In this document: one piece after another, positions 26,686 through 35,850 of the stretch
Layout of the letters: every line of letters begins with the position of its first letter
Position numbering within the stretch: position 1 is the stretch's first letter
Origin: Sphingobacterium sp. UBA4616
Lineage (GTDB): Bacteria > Bacteroidota > Bacteroidia > Sphingobacteriales > Sphingobacteriaceae
Length of the DNA stretch: 64,000 bases
Assembly: GCA_002386525.1 (NCBI GenBank)
Contig: DGIS01000025.1
Span: 360,086 to 424,085, forward strand
Reading direction: 5' to 3'
Program-made: the position numbers and the translations under genes
The notes under the pieces: model-generated
What the model was told of the DNA's origin: nothing
Database searches by the model: none
Seen by the model: the letters and a program-made list of their open reading frames with translations, nothing else

Positions 26686-27693
26686 ATGGAGGGAAGAAAA
26701 CTTTTAAATACCGAAGTTGCTATCAGCTTCGTTAAAGATACATTTGTCCAACAATTAAAAAAAGCCTTAAATTTAATTCCAATCTCTTCACCACTGGTGG
26801 TTTTGGACGGGACCGGGTTAAATGATGACCTGAATGGAATTGAGCGTCCGGTATCATTTCCAATAAAATCATTGAATGAAAAAAGAGCTGTCATCGTACA
26901 TTCCCTTGCAAAATGGAAAAGAGTACGTTTAAAAGAGCTCGAGATGTTATCTGGCGAAGGCATCGTTACAGATATGAAAGCACTGCGTCCTGATGAAGAT
27001 TACACCCCTATTCATTCCATCTATGTAGACCAATGGGATTGGGAAAAAGTAATTGATAAAAATCAACGCAATTTGGCTTCATTAAAAGAAACAGTACTAA
27101 AAATTTATGAAGCTTTGCGATTTACCGAATTACAGGTTGAAAGCAAGTATCCAACTATAAAAGCGATTCTTCCAGAATCCATTACTTTCATTTCATCTGA
27201 AGACTTGTTGCAAAAATACCCCAACCTAACTGCTAAAGAACGTGAAAATGCCATTACAAAAGAACACGGTGCCGTATTCTTACATGGCATTGGAGGCGCC
27301 CTCAGCAATGGCGTAGCTCACGATGGTCGCGCAGCGGACTACGATGATTGGAGTACAACTAATGAAGCCGGTCACAAAGGATTGAATGGAGACATTCTTG
27401 TATGGAACCCAATTTTAAATTCAGCTTTTGAACTTTCATCCATGGGAATCCGCGTTGATAAAATGGCGCTAGCACATCAAATGGAAATCAGAAACTGCAC
27501 AGAAAAATCAAAACTGACTTTTCACAGCATGCTGCTGAATGACGAATTGCCTGAATCCATGGGCGGAGGTATCGGACAATCGCGCGTCTGTATGTTTATG
27601 CTCAAGAAACAGCATATAGGCGAAGTTCAAGTCAGTATATGGGAAGAGGACAAAAAAGAGTCTTTAAGAAGAGAAGGTATTGATATCTTATAA
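26686..27693 (+). CDS. asnA: Aspartate-ammonia ligase
   Basis: AsnA makes asparagine from aspartate, ammonia and ATP. The protein aligns from memory with E. coli AsnA over nearly its full length: ISFVKDTF, VHSLAKWKR, MKALRPDED, HSIYVDQWDWE, DYDDWST, GLNGDILVWNP, FELSSMGIRVD and GGGIGQSR. Starting at 26686 gives 335 residues and puts the core at the same distance from the N-terminus as in E. coli; an in-frame ATG at 26647 would add 13 residues. It is a single gene with its own promoter and terminator. Confidence 0.95.
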   Translation: MEGRKLLNTEVAISFVKDTFVQQLKKALNLIPISSPLVVLDGTGLNDDLNGIERPVSFPIKSLNEKRAVIVHSLAKWKRVRLKELEMLSGEGIVTDMKALRPDEDYTPIHSIYVDQWDWEKVIDKNQRNLASLKETVLKIYEALRFTELQVESKYPTIKAILPESITFISSEDLLQKYPNLTAKERENAITKEHGAVFLHGIGGALSNGVAHDGRAADYDDWSTTNEAGHKGLNGDILVWNPILNSAFELSSMGIRVDKMALAHQMEIRNCTEKSKLTFHSMLLNDELPESMGGGIGQSRVCMFMLKKQHIGEVQVSIWEEDKKESLRREGIDIL

Positions 27694-27754
27694 AACGATA
27701 CCTATTAGGAATCGATATAATCCTATCTCCAACCTTATTCTAGTTATACTATAA

Positions 27755-27803
27755 ATAAGCACCAGGTAATCATCTTTTGTAGACCGGTAACCTGGTGCTT
27801 ATT
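27755..27803 (+). terminator. Hairpin after asnA
   Basis: Arms aataagcaccaggt and acctggtgcttatt pair perfectly over 14 bases with a long loop. There is only a short T-rich tail, so termination is likely but not certain. Confidence 0.65.
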
Positions 27804-27867
27804 GTATCGATCAACTTGTATTTAAATATTCATCGCTGTTTGTTCTCCTCAGAATAGTAGTATTTCG

Positions 27868-27875
27868 TATTTTTG
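27868..27875 (+). promoter_or_regulatory. -7 box TATTTTTG of the DEAD-box gene
   Basis: An exact TAnnTTTG match that ends four bases before the ATG at 27880, implying a leaderless mRNA. Confidence 0.6.
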
Positions 27876-27879
27876 TCGA

Positions 27880-29184
27880 ATGCAGTTAAAAGCTATTTTA
27901 GACAAATTATATATTTCATCCTTAAATGAAATGCAAGAAAGGGTGTTGGAATCGTATCAGAAGGATCACGATTTTCTTCTACTTTCGCCCACCGGATCTG
28001 GCAAAACTTTAGCCTTTTCATTACTCATCTTGCAACAATTGAAGGCGGAGGCTCGAAAAGTTCAAGTATTAATAGTAGTGCCTACACGCGAGCTTGCTTT
28101 ACAGATTGAACAAGTGCTACGCAAGGTCGCTACAGGCTACAAAATCACTTGCGCATATGGTGGACATCACACACGCATCGAAAAAAATGCTTTCAAGGAT
28201 GCCCCTGCAATTATCATTGGAACACCAGGGCGTATAAAACAGCATATTGAAGAGCAAAATTTTGATCCCTCCAACATCCATACTCTTGTGCTGGACGAGT
28301 TTGACAAATCATTGGAACTCGGATTTCAGCATCAAATGGATTTTATTATTCAACACATCCCCACGATCAAATCAAGAATATTAACTTCCGCAACGATGAT
28401 GGACACGCTCCCACCGTTCACGCAAATAAAGCAGCCCATCCTAGTTGACTTTCTTCACAACTCAAAACATACCCCACAGATTACAATTAGAAAAGTAGTT
28501 GCTCCAGTTCAAAAGAAATTAGAGGCACTACTTAAACTCATCTGCAAGATTGGCACAAAAAAAATGATTGTCTTCTGTAATCACCGCGATGCAGTAGATC
28601 ACATTAGTGAACTTCTCGACAACCGCAATATTATCCACGATACCTTTCATGGGGGACTTGAACAACAGGATCGCGAGCTGGCACTTCTAAAATTCCGAAA
28701 CCATTCTAATCATGTACTGATCACAACAGACCTTGCTGCAAGGGGATTGGATATTCCAGAAGTTGATTCTATTATACATTACCAGTTGCCACACAAAGAA
28801 GACGATTTTACTCACCGCAATGGACGCACAGCCCGTATGCAAGCTAAGGGTGATGTCTATGTAATCCTCAAACCGGAAGAAATATACCCTTACATTCCAA
28901 CAGAAATACCTGAGGAAGAATTTCCGGAATTCTATAATCTCCCTGAAAACTCACCATTTGCGACACTCTATATTAGTGCCGGGCGAAAGGATAAGATCAA
29001 CAAGATCGATATTGTCGGATTTTTGCTCAATTTGGAAGGAATTGAAAAGGATGACATTGGTATCATAGAAGTAAAAGACAAATCAGCATACGTTGCTGTC
29101 CGAAGAAAATTTGCTTCCATTATTATCAATAAAGCGAATGGGCAAAAAATTAAGGGACGTAAAGTGAAAATTGGACGCACCTAA
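27880..29184 (+). CDS. DEAD-box RNA helicase with DbpA-like RNA-binding domain
   Basis: A 434-residue helicase: motif I SPTGSGKT (36-43), Ia PTRELALQ, motif II DEFD at 139-142 instead of DEAD, motif III SAT, then TTDLAARGLDIP and HRNGRTAR of the second RecA domain. The C-terminal 75 residues have the strand-helix pattern of the DbpA RNA-binding domain, which in DbpA recognises 23S rRNA hairpin 92. A role in ribosome assembly is therefore likely. The motif II variant occurs in Bacteroidota relatives as far as I recall. Confidence 0.92.
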   Translation: MQLKAILDKLYISSLNEMQERVLESYQKDHDFLLLSPTGSGKTLAFSLLILQQLKAEARKVQVLIVVPTRELALQIEQVLRKVATGYKITCAYGGHHTRIEKNAFKDAPAIIIGTPGRIKQHIEEQNFDPSNIHTLVLDEFDKSLELGFQHQMDFIIQHIPTIKSRILTSATMMDTLPPFTQIKQPILVDFLHNSKHTPQITIRKVVAPVQKKLEALLKLICKIGTKKMIVFCNHRDAVDHISELLDNRNIIHDTFHGGLEQQDRELALLKFRNHSNHVLITTDLAARGLDIPEVDSIIHYQLPHKEDDFTHRNGRTARMQAKGDVYVILKPEEIYPYIPTEIPEEEFPEFYNLPENSPFATLYISAGRKDKINKIDIVGFLLNLEGIEKDDIGIIEVKDKSAYVAVRRKFASIIINKANGQKIKGRKVKIGRT

Positions 29185-29210
29185 TTACCCCAAGATAAAT
29201 CCATTAGAGA

Positions 29211-29250
29211 TGCAAGTATAAATCAAATTTTATGCTTGCATTTCTTTTTT
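29211..29250 (+). terminator. Terminator after the DEAD-box gene
   Basis: Arms tgcaagtata and tatgcttgca pair with one G-T pair and are followed by TTTCTTTTTT. Confidence 0.75.
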
Positions 29251-29541
29251 CAGGATATGATACCTTCTCCCCCCGTATTAATTCCATCCTTATTTAACTT
29301 ATATTCTCTCTTTCAAGAGATAAATTCTTGATCAATCATTGCGCGTGCCGTTGCCATGGAACAATTATCCATCATTTATGATACGGGAAGCACCTTTTAA
29401 AAGTCGAGATTCGACACGTGTGACTAATGAACCAGCACTCGACATAGCGATAGCAATTTAGCTTTAAAACAAGCGCGTTCCCAAGGAATTAAGACTTTTC
29501 TCGGCGATTAAATTAACCTTTAAACAACACCACCTTGACTA

Positions 29542-29616
29542 TTAACAAGGGTATAACAGGGGGTTAACAGGGGGGCATCAGGGGTATACCGGTGCTACCC
29601 CCCTGTTAACTCGGTG
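29542..29616. repeat. G-rich direct and inverted repeat cluster
   Basis: Three variants of taacaggggg stand in a row (attaacaaggg, tataacaggggg, gttaacagggggg). The last forms a perfect 13-bp inverted repeat with cccccctgttaac at 29598-29610 (left arm 29563-29575). The loop carries a ggtatacc palindrome and can pair further (catc with ggtg). It is unlike the flanking A/T-rich DNA. Confidence 0.75.
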
Positions 29617-29797
29617 TTAAATTAGTGTAATGTCCTTTTTAATGATGAATTTGGTGCGCACTTGGTTATAATAATTACTGGCAAGGGCAATATAATGGAT
29701 AAACAATGCGAGTTATCCATATAACTATTCATGCGAATTTGATGACAGAAAAATTCGGTAATAAGATGAAGGTAGGGTTAGTTTAGGCTACAAATAC

Positions 29798-29847
29798 AAT
29801 CGTCAGATAAGCAGTATACATCAATGTAAATAGCTCGTCTGGCGATT
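29798..29847. repeat. Imperfect 15-bp inverted repeat
   Basis: aatcgtcagataagc (29798-29812) pairs with gctcgtctggcgatt (29833-29847) with two G-T pairs and one mismatch. It lies 65 bases beyond the mqnA stop and may end that operon, although a T-run is missing. Confidence 0.5.
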
Positions 29848-29911
29848 GAATCCGAAAATCTTTAGGGTAGTAATTTTAAGCATTATTCCGCCCAGGTCAA
29901 AGACCTCACGA

Positions 29912-30640
29912 TTAATCCAATGCTTTTAAGTAGCGAAGATACAATTGTACAGCCTCTCGCTTTTTATCTGTTAAATGGAAATCGAGATGCTGTGTTAAAT
30001 ATTTTGTGTAATCAAAGCCTTCAAACTCGGGTAGACCGGCAATAACATCAATTGCATGTTCCACACCATACGCTAAAGCCTCATTAAATTGTTTCACAAA
30101 AGATACTGGAAGCTCTTTGTTGCTTACCCATAAAGCGAAAGCGAAGGGCAGTCCTGTAAAATTAAACCACTCTTTTCCCAAATCATAGACATAGGGAACT
30201 GCGTTCTTTTTACCGAAGGTGCGATCTCCAATTAACACATAAGCATCTGGCTCGGTAGATTCGTCAGTGATCAATTCTACTTCTTTTTTCCAATAGTTCT
30301 TAATCAATACACGGGCTAATCCATTTGAAGTGCGCGATTGTCTATCCAAGCGTAAGGTTTCCACCTCTTCAATAGGTTTATTAGCAAAAATAAATACGGA
30401 ATCGACGGCACCTTCTGTACCTATACAAAAATCCGTATTGATATAATATTCAGGAAGACTTAATAAAGCAGCTGTCGGGATAATACCGATATCAGCTTCG
30501 TCATCAATTACTTTCTGTGCACATGCACTTGGATAATCGACACTCAAGTCGATCTGTTCCATTATTTTTGATTGACGTATACCATTCAGAAATGGATACG
30601 TATTTGTATACGATACGGCAGAAACTCTAATTTTATTCAT
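29912..30640 (-). CDS. mqnA: Chorismate dehydratase (futalosine pathway)
   Basis: MqnA converts chorismate to 3-enolpyruvyl-benzoate, the first step of the futalosine route to menaquinone. The 242 residues have the periplasmic-binding-like fold of the family: opening VSAVSYTNTYPFLNG, the DEADIGIIPTAALL strand, and the TNGLARVLIKNYW stretch. The gene overlaps the preceding phosphatase gene by eight bases. With mqnE at the other end of the operon, the pathway assignment is firm. Confidence 0.92.
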   Translation of the reverse strand: MNKIRVSAVSYTNTYPFLNGIRQSKIMEQIDLSVDYPSACAQKVIDDEADIGIIPTAALLSLPEYYINTDFCIGTEGAVDSVFIFANKPIEEVETLRLDRQSRTSNGLARVLIKNYWKKEVELITDESTEPDAYVLIGDRTFGKKNAVPYVYDLGKEWFNFTGLPFAFALWVSNKELPVSFVKQFNEALAYGVEHAIDVIAGLPEFEGFDYTKYLTQHLDFHLTDKKREAVQLYLRYLKALD

Positions 30641-31259
30641 CTATCAATGCTTCTAAGTGTGCAATATTGTAATGGTCTACAATCTCAAATTGACCATTAT
30701 CATACAGCAATTTATATAAAGCAGTATTGGTGTGCGGAAAATCATCCATATAGCGGGCCTCTACGCCCGTCATGAGGCAAAGCATAATCCTTAATGCACG
30801 TCCGTGCATACATACGAGAATATTCTTTTCGTCTGTCTGAGCTAGCATATGATCCAAGGCGACCTGCTGACGGGCCATCAGCTCATTGGGAGACTCTCCG
30901 TTTTCAATACTGACATCCAATTCTCCATTGCGCCATGCTGCTACTAATTTTTCAAAACCAGCTAACAACTCCGGTGTTTGCTCTTTTCCCTCATAAACTC
31001 CCCAGCTTATTTCATCCAATCCAACGAGCTGTTCCCAAGGTAAGTTCAAATCTAGAAATCCCTGTACAGTTTGATGAGTACGCAATAAGGTTGAGGTATA
31101 TATTTTATCAAAAGGCACGGTATTGTAACGATCAAAGAAAGCCTGAGCTTGCGCTACTCCCATCTTGTTCAGCGGCGAATTAACTCCTCTCCCCTGTACA
31201 ATGCCTTTTAAATTTAGATCAGTCTGTCCGTGCCGTATAAAATAAAATGTCTTTTTCAA
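30633..31259 (-). CDS. Histidine phosphatase family protein
   Basis: A 208-residue phosphatase of the phosphoglycerate-mutase-like branch: RHGQTDLN at 9-16 with the phosphoacceptor His, the second Arg in STLLRTHQT, Glu in WGVYEGKE near 90, and the second His in VCMHGRALRIML. The substrate is unknown. It lies between mqnE (13-base gap) and mqnA (eight-base overlap) and is clearly part of that operon, so a link to menaquinone synthesis or to handling of a by-product is possible. Confidence 0.9.
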   Translation of the reverse strand: MKKTFYFIRHGQTDLNLKGIVQGRGVNSPLNKMGVAQAQAFFDRYNTVPFDKIYTSTLLRTHQTVQGFLDLNLPWEQLVGLDEISWGVYEGKEQTPELLAGFEKLVAAWRNGELDVSIENGESPNELMARQQVALDHMLAQTDEKNILVCMHGRALRIMLCLMTGVEARYMDDFPHTNTALYKLLYDNGQFEIVDHYNIAHLEALIDE

Positions 31260-31272
31260 AGTATGAGTCTAG

Positions 31273-32472
31273 TTATGAATTAACAACGGGTAATGCGTAA
31301 TAGCTTTTCTTTTGATTACCTTGATCAAATACAAAATCTTTATAATCTGTAACCACGTTATACAGCGTATCTCTTTCAATAGGATGACGGCCAACATTTT
31401 TTATGAGTTCAACAACTTCTTGTGTGGTCATTCCCGGCTTTTGTTCCTCCGCTCCTGCCATGCTGTATATCTTTGTTGTATCGTCCAATGTTCCATCGAT
31501 ATCATCTACGCCAAACGCCAAGGATAACTGCGCTGTATCTCTTGAGATCATTGCCCAATAGGCCTTAATATGATCAAAATTATCCATGTATATCCGAGCA
31601 ACGGCATAATTTCTCAAGTCTTCTATCACGGATACTTCTGGAATATGGGACATTTGGTTCCCTTTATTTCTAAATTTCAAAGGAATAAATGTCTGAAAGC
31701 CCCCCGTCTTATCCTGCAATTGTCTTAAGCGATCCATGTGATCTACGCGGTGCCAAAACTGTTCTATATGACCATAAAGCATGGTTGCATTGGTGTGCAT
31801 ACCTAGCTTGTGTGCCTGCTCGTGAATATCTAACCATTGTTCAGCCGTACATTTATCATGCGCGATCTGTTCTCTGATTTCTGGATGAAAAATCTCTGCA
31901 CCTCCCCCCGGCATAGAATCCAACCCGCAAGATTGTAAATACTTGAGGCCATCGTAATGGCTCAGTTTTGCCTTCTTAAAAATATAGTAATATTCAACAG
32001 GTGTAAGTCCTTTGATATGCAGTTCAGGACGGTGCTCCTTACATCTACGGAAAAAATCGGCGTAAAACTCGAGGTTTTGTTTAGGAACGACACCTCCCGT
32101 GATATGAACTTCAGTCACAGGCTCATTGTCATACTTTTTGACAATATCCATCATACCATCAACCTCCATCTCCCAGCCTTCTGCCCGCTCCTTTATGAGC
32201 CTGGAATACGAACAGAACTTACAGTCATAGACACAGACATTGGTCGGCTCGATGTGAAAATTACGATTGAAAAAAGTACGGTCACCATGACGTTTCTCAC
32301 GGATATAATTCGCAAGTACACCAAGATAGCCCAATTCACCTTTTTCATACAAAAGAACCCCTTCATCAAACGTGATACGTTCCTCTCGCAAAACTTTCTC
32401 CGCTATATTTCTCAATTCGACAGCTAAGTTTTTGTCGTTAATAAAGAAATTCAATTTATCTATTGCGTTCAT
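31273..32472 (-). CDS. mqnE: Aminofutalosine synthase, radical SAM
   Basis: MqnE is a radical SAM enzyme that joins 3-enolpyruvyl-benzoate with the adenosyl group of SAM to form 6-amino-6-deoxyfutalosine. The cluster motif is Cys80, Cys84 and Cys87 in NVCVYDCKFCSYS, and the HITGGVVP segment and the SMPGGGAEIFHPEIR stretch follow, all typical of MqnE rather than MqnC. At 399 residues it has normal length. It leads the operon mqnE-phosphatase-mqnA; mqnB, mqnC and mqnD are not in this window. Confidence 0.92.
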   Translation of the reverse strand: MNAIDKLNFFINDKNLAVELRNIAEKVLREERITFDEGVLLYEKGELGYLGVLANYIREKRHGDRTFFNRNFHIEPTNVCVYDCKFCSYSRLIKERAEGWEMEVDGMMDIVKKYDNEPVTEVHITGGVVPKQNLEFYADFFRRCKEHRPELHIKGLTPVEYYYIFKKAKLSHYDGLKYLQSCGLDSMPGGGAEIFHPEIREQIAHDKCTAEQWLDIHEQAHKLGMHTNATMLYGHIEQFWHRVDHMDRLRQLQDKTGGFQTFIPLKFRNKGNQMSHIPEVSVIEDLRNYAVARIYMDNFDHIKAYWAMISRDTAQLSLAFGVDDIDGTLDDTTKIYSMAGAEEQKPGMTTQEVVELIKNVGRHPIERDTLYNVVTDYKDFVFDQGNQKKSYYALPVVNS

Positions 32473-32495
32473 TAAATGTATCTCCTATCTTAAAT

Positions 32496-32503
32496 CAAAT
32501 GTA
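32496..32503 (-). promoter_or_regulatory. -7 box TACATTTG of the mqn operon
   Basis: An exact TAnnTTTG match on the minus strand, 23 bases before the mqnE ATG. Confidence 0.55.
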
Positions 32504-32575
32504 CCGAAAAGGCTACAAAAGTTATAATAAAAAAATGTGACAACAACTAATTTGACAAAGCGCTTAAAAAGTGGC

Positions 32576-34399
32576 CTAATCCGTAAATTGTTGCATTTCG
32601 ATTAATTTCCGATACAATCCTTCGCGCTGTATCAGCTCACTATGACTGCCCATCTCTACAATCTTCCCCGCTTCAATAACAACAATTTTGTCTGCATTCT
32701 GAATGGTACTTAAGCGATGCGCAATGACAACTGTTGTTCTATTATCCATTAATTTATAAAGAGAGTCCTGTACCAATTTCTCAGATTCAGTGTCTAAAGC
32801 GGAAGTCGCTTCATCGAGTAGCATGATTGGCGGATTTTTTAAGACGGCTCGCGCAATACATATGCGCTGACGTTGACCACCTGATAATTTGCCGCCCCTA
32901 TCGCCGATGTTGGTCTGATAACCATGCTCCGTTTTTAAAATAAATTCATGCGCATTCGCAATCCGTGCAGCAGCTTCTACTTCCTCCTGACTCGCAGAAA
33001 CATTGGCAAAAGCAATGTTGTTAAAGATCGTATCATTAAATAAAATAGATTCCTGATTGACTACACCGATCATATCCCGTAAAGAATCCTGATTTAGCGC
33101 CCTTAAATCTGTACCATCAAAGAGAATCTGCCCATCCGTAACGTCCATAAATCGCGGAATTAAATCGACTAAAGTCGATTTACCACCTCCTGAAGGACCT
33201 ACCAATGCAACGATTTTCCCTTTTTCTATCGTTAAATCAATATGCTGTAAGATTTCTTTGTCTTGGCTATACGAAAAACTCACCTGATTGAATACGATAC
33301 TTTTCTCAAAGCTTTTAACAAGTTTGGCATCTTTGGAATCTTTGACTTCAGTCTTTTCATCAATAAGTTCCAAAACCCGTTCACCAGCGGCAAGACCATT
33401 GTGGATACCACTAAAAGAATCCGTTAAAGCTTTTGCAGGACGCATGACCTGTGAAAAAATAGCGATGTAGGCAATAAACTCCGGTGCGGTCAAGCTTTTG
33501 TCGCCTGAAAGGACCAAATGACCTCCATACAGAAGAATAATTGCCACCATAATAACGCCAAGCAATTCAGAAACGGGTGAACTTAACTGTTGCCGTTTAG
33601 CCATAGCGCGTCCGATATTCGCATAATGTTCGTTCTCATTATGAAACCTGTTCTTAATAAACGATACCGCATTAAAAGCTTTAATTATTTTGATGCCAGA
33701 CAACGCTTCATCCAAATAAGATATCATATTTCCATAAGATTCCTGAGCAGCATGGGCCTGAGTTTTGAGATTTTTAACAATCCTAGCGATAAAAAACCCA
33801 GAGATGGGAATAACCAAGAGCGAAAAGAATGTCAATTGTGCTGAAATGTTAAACAGCATGACAATATAGGCTATTAGCTGCAAAGGCTCTTTAAAAACAA
33901 CTTGTAAAGTTCCTGTAACAGAATATTGCACCACCTGTACATCTGAAGCAACCTTAGACACAATATCCCCTTTTCGCTGCCCCGTAAAATAGCCAACATG
34001 CAGATCCATCACGTTATCAAAAACCGCTCTGCGCAATTTGAGTAAAGTATGAATGCGAAAGTTTTCCATGATACGTTGGCAGAAATAACGAAACAGATTG
34101 CTGATAAAAACTGAAATTACAATAACAATACACACGTATTTCAACGCACCATAGGCTCCAAGCTGGTTATTGGCAACACTTGCATAGTAATTAAACCACG
34201 CGAGAATGTCGGTATAAGTCTCGGGTTTTACCGCTTCGACGGTCGTATTACCAGCGTTAAAAAGTGTATGGAGTAATGGAGCAAGCAATGCTAAATTTAA
34301 TGTACTAAAAATAACCGTGATCAGCGTGAAAATTACATATGGGATTGCAAATTTCTCAATGGGTTTAGCAAACGATAAGAGCCTAAAATATGTTTTCAT
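32576..34399 (-). CDS. ABC exporter, MsbA-like (fused membrane and ATPase domains)
   Basis: A 607-residue half-transporter. The membrane domain (about 1-330) has six helices; the ATPase domain carries Walker A GPSGGGKST near 400, the signature LSGGQRQR near 503 and Walker B IMLLDEATSALD near 525, with the H-loop in VIAHRLST. The layout is that of MsbA and related lipid or drug exporters of the inner membrane. Lipid A export is a candidate role but not demonstrated. It is a single gene on the minus strand. Confidence 0.93.
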   Translation of the reverse strand: MKTYFRLLSFAKPIEKFAIPYVIFTLITVIFSTLNLALLAPLLHTLFNAGNTTVEAVKPETYTDILAWFNYYASVANNQLGAYGALKYVCIVIVISVFISNLFRYFCQRIMENFRIHTLLKLRRAVFDNVMDLHVGYFTGQRKGDIVSKVASDVQVVQYSVTGTLQVVFKEPLQLIAYIVMLFNISAQLTFFSLLVIPISGFFIARIVKNLKTQAHAAQESYGNMISYLDEALSGIKIIKAFNAVSFIKNRFHNENEHYANIGRAMAKRQQLSSPVSELLGVIMVAIILLYGGHLVLSGDKSLTAPEFIAYIAIFSQVMRPAKALTDSFSGIHNGLAAGERVLELIDEKTEVKDSKDAKLVKSFEKSIVFNQVSFSYSQDKEILQHIDLTIEKGKIVALVGPSGGGKSTLVDLIPRFMDVTDGQILFDGTDLRALNQDSLRDMIGVVNQESILFNDTIFNNIAFANVSASQEEVEAAARIANAHEFILKTEHGYQTNIGDRGGKLSGGQRQRICIARAVLKNPPIMLLDEATSALDTESEKLVQDSLYKLMDNRTTVVIAHRLSTIQNADKIVVIEAGKIVEMGSHSELIQREGLYRKLIEMQQFTD

Positions 34400-34489
34400 T
34401 TAATTTCAACTTAGACAAACTACTCTTCAACAAAAAAGTAACTCGTCGATCTCTCCTCTTCCTTTCAGATTTTTATGGAGGAAATTGAA

Positions 34490-34497
34490 CAAAAATA
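34490..34497 (-). promoter_or_regulatory. -7 box TATTTTTG of the ABC exporter gene
   Basis: An exact TAnnTTTG match on the minus strand about 90 bases before the ATG. Confidence 0.45.
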
Positions 34498-34666
34498 ACA
34501 AATTAATCAAGAAAAGCACCTATCGTGTTAAGGGACTATAAAATTGTTGCATCCAAAGAACAAAAGCGTTCAACCTGCTCTGCTTGAAAAATCGATAAAA
34601 AAATCTCATTTTAATGGATAATTCCCTAATTTAGCCTTATTCAAACACCATATTTAGTAAAATAAA

Positions 34667-35827
34667 ATGCAAATAGACGTTGCCAAAAGATTGCAGCACA
34701 CCGAAGAATATTATTTCTCCAAAAAATTAAGGGAAATAGATGATTTAAATAAACAGGGTATGCGCGTGATCAATCTAGGAATCGGAAGTCCAGATTTGCC
34801 CCCGCATCGGGAGGTAATCGAGACATTAAGTACGAATGCCCAACTCCCAAATGCGCATGGCTATCAAAATTATAAAGGTGCTCCTGCCCTACGACAAGCC
34901 GTTGCGGATTGGTATCAACGTTATTATCATGCAACTTTTAATCCAGATACAGAGATACTTCCCTTAATTGGATCAAAAGAAGGGATTGTGCACATCTGCA
35001 TGACTTATCTTCAAGAAGGAGATCAAGCTCTTATCCCCAATCCTGGATACCCCGCTTACGCTGCAGCCGTACGGCTGAGTGGTGCCGAAGCGATTACCTA
35101 TAACCTAACACAAGAGAAGAATTGGCTTATTGATTTGGATGAGCTCAAAAAACAGGACTTGTCAAAGGTTAAATTGATGTGGATAAACTATCCACACATG
35201 CCTACAGGTGCATCCGCACCTGATGCATTCTATCAGAAGCTGATTCAATTTGCCAAAGAGCACAACATACTGATTTGTCATGACAATCCGTATAGCTTTA
35301 TCCTGACAGATACACCAAAAAGTATCATGAGTATTGCAGGAGCGAAAGATGTAGCCATTGAATTAAATTCGCTGAGCAAGTCTTCCAATATGGCTGGATG
35401 GCGAATTGGTGTACTCATAGGCGCCGAAGAACGTATAAACCAAGTTCTCCGTTTCAAAAGCAATATGGATTCGGGCATGTTTTTACCTGTGCAACTGGCT
35501 GCCGCAAAAGCCCTGCAATTGGACGCATCTTGGTATGCTGACCTAAACAAGATTTATGCGGAAAGACGTCAACAGGTTTATGAGATTATGGATTTGTTAG
35601 CTTGTTCTTATCAAAAAGATCAAGTAGGATTGTTCGTATGGGCCCGCATTCCCGAAAAATACAAGGACGGTTACGAACTGAGTGATGCCGTTTTGGAAAA
35701 ATCACGGGTATTTATTACACCGGGAGGAATTTTCGGAGATAGAGGTAATCAATACATACGTATTAGCCTTTGTGCCACTGTGGATGTACTCAAAGAATCA
35801 ATCCAACGAATAAAAGATAGCTTCTAA
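34667..35827 (+). CDS. Class I/II PLP aminotransferase
   Basis: A 386-residue fold-type I aminotransferase. The PLP lysine is Lys238 in SLSKSSNMAGWRIG, the cofactor phosphate site lies in GSKEGI near 104, and INYPHMPTGA corresponds to the usual NYPNNPTG with His replacing Asn. The C-terminal ITPGGIFG-YIRISL segment holds the substrate carboxylate Arg. It lies 23 bases before prephenate dehydrogenase, so an aromatic or broad-range transamination (tyrosine and phenylalanine synthesis) is the best guess. Confidence 0.9.
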   Translation: MQIDVAKRLQHTEEYYFSKKLREIDDLNKQGMRVINLGIGSPDLPPHREVIETLSTNAQLPNAHGYQNYKGAPALRQAVADWYQRYYHATFNPDTEILPLIGSKEGIVHICMTYLQEGDQALIPNPGYPAYAAAVRLSGAEAITYNLTQEKNWLIDLDELKKQDLSKVKLMWINYPHMPTGASAPDAFYQKLIQFAKEHNILICHDNPYSFILTDTPKSIMSIAGAKDVAIELNSLSKSSNMAGWRIGVLIGAEERINQVLRFKSNMDSGMFLPVQLAAAKALQLDASWYADLNKIYAERRQQVYEIMDLLACSYQKDQVGLFVWARIPEKYKDGYELSDAVLEKSRVFITPGGIFGDRGNQYIRISLCATVDVLKESIQRIKDSF

Positions 35828-35850
35828 GAACTTAATATAATTGTTTATAT

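Larger units (their letters stand above)
29185..29911. other. 727-base non-coding stretch with G-rich palindromes
   Basis: No open frame here looks coding and none of the common structured RNAs (tmRNA, RNase P, 6S, SRP) can be recognised. It contains the helicase terminator (29211-29250), a run of G-rich direct and inverted repeats at about 29542-29616, and an imperfect 15-bp hairpin at 29798-29847. Confidence 0.6.

Noticed and set aside
29185-29911. tmRNA, RNase P or 6S RNA in the large gap
   Set aside because: None of the conserved core sequences of these RNAs could be found on either strand.
31957-32427. 156-codon frame opposite mqnE
   Set aside because: Fully antisense to a well-conserved radical SAM gene; no family resemblance.
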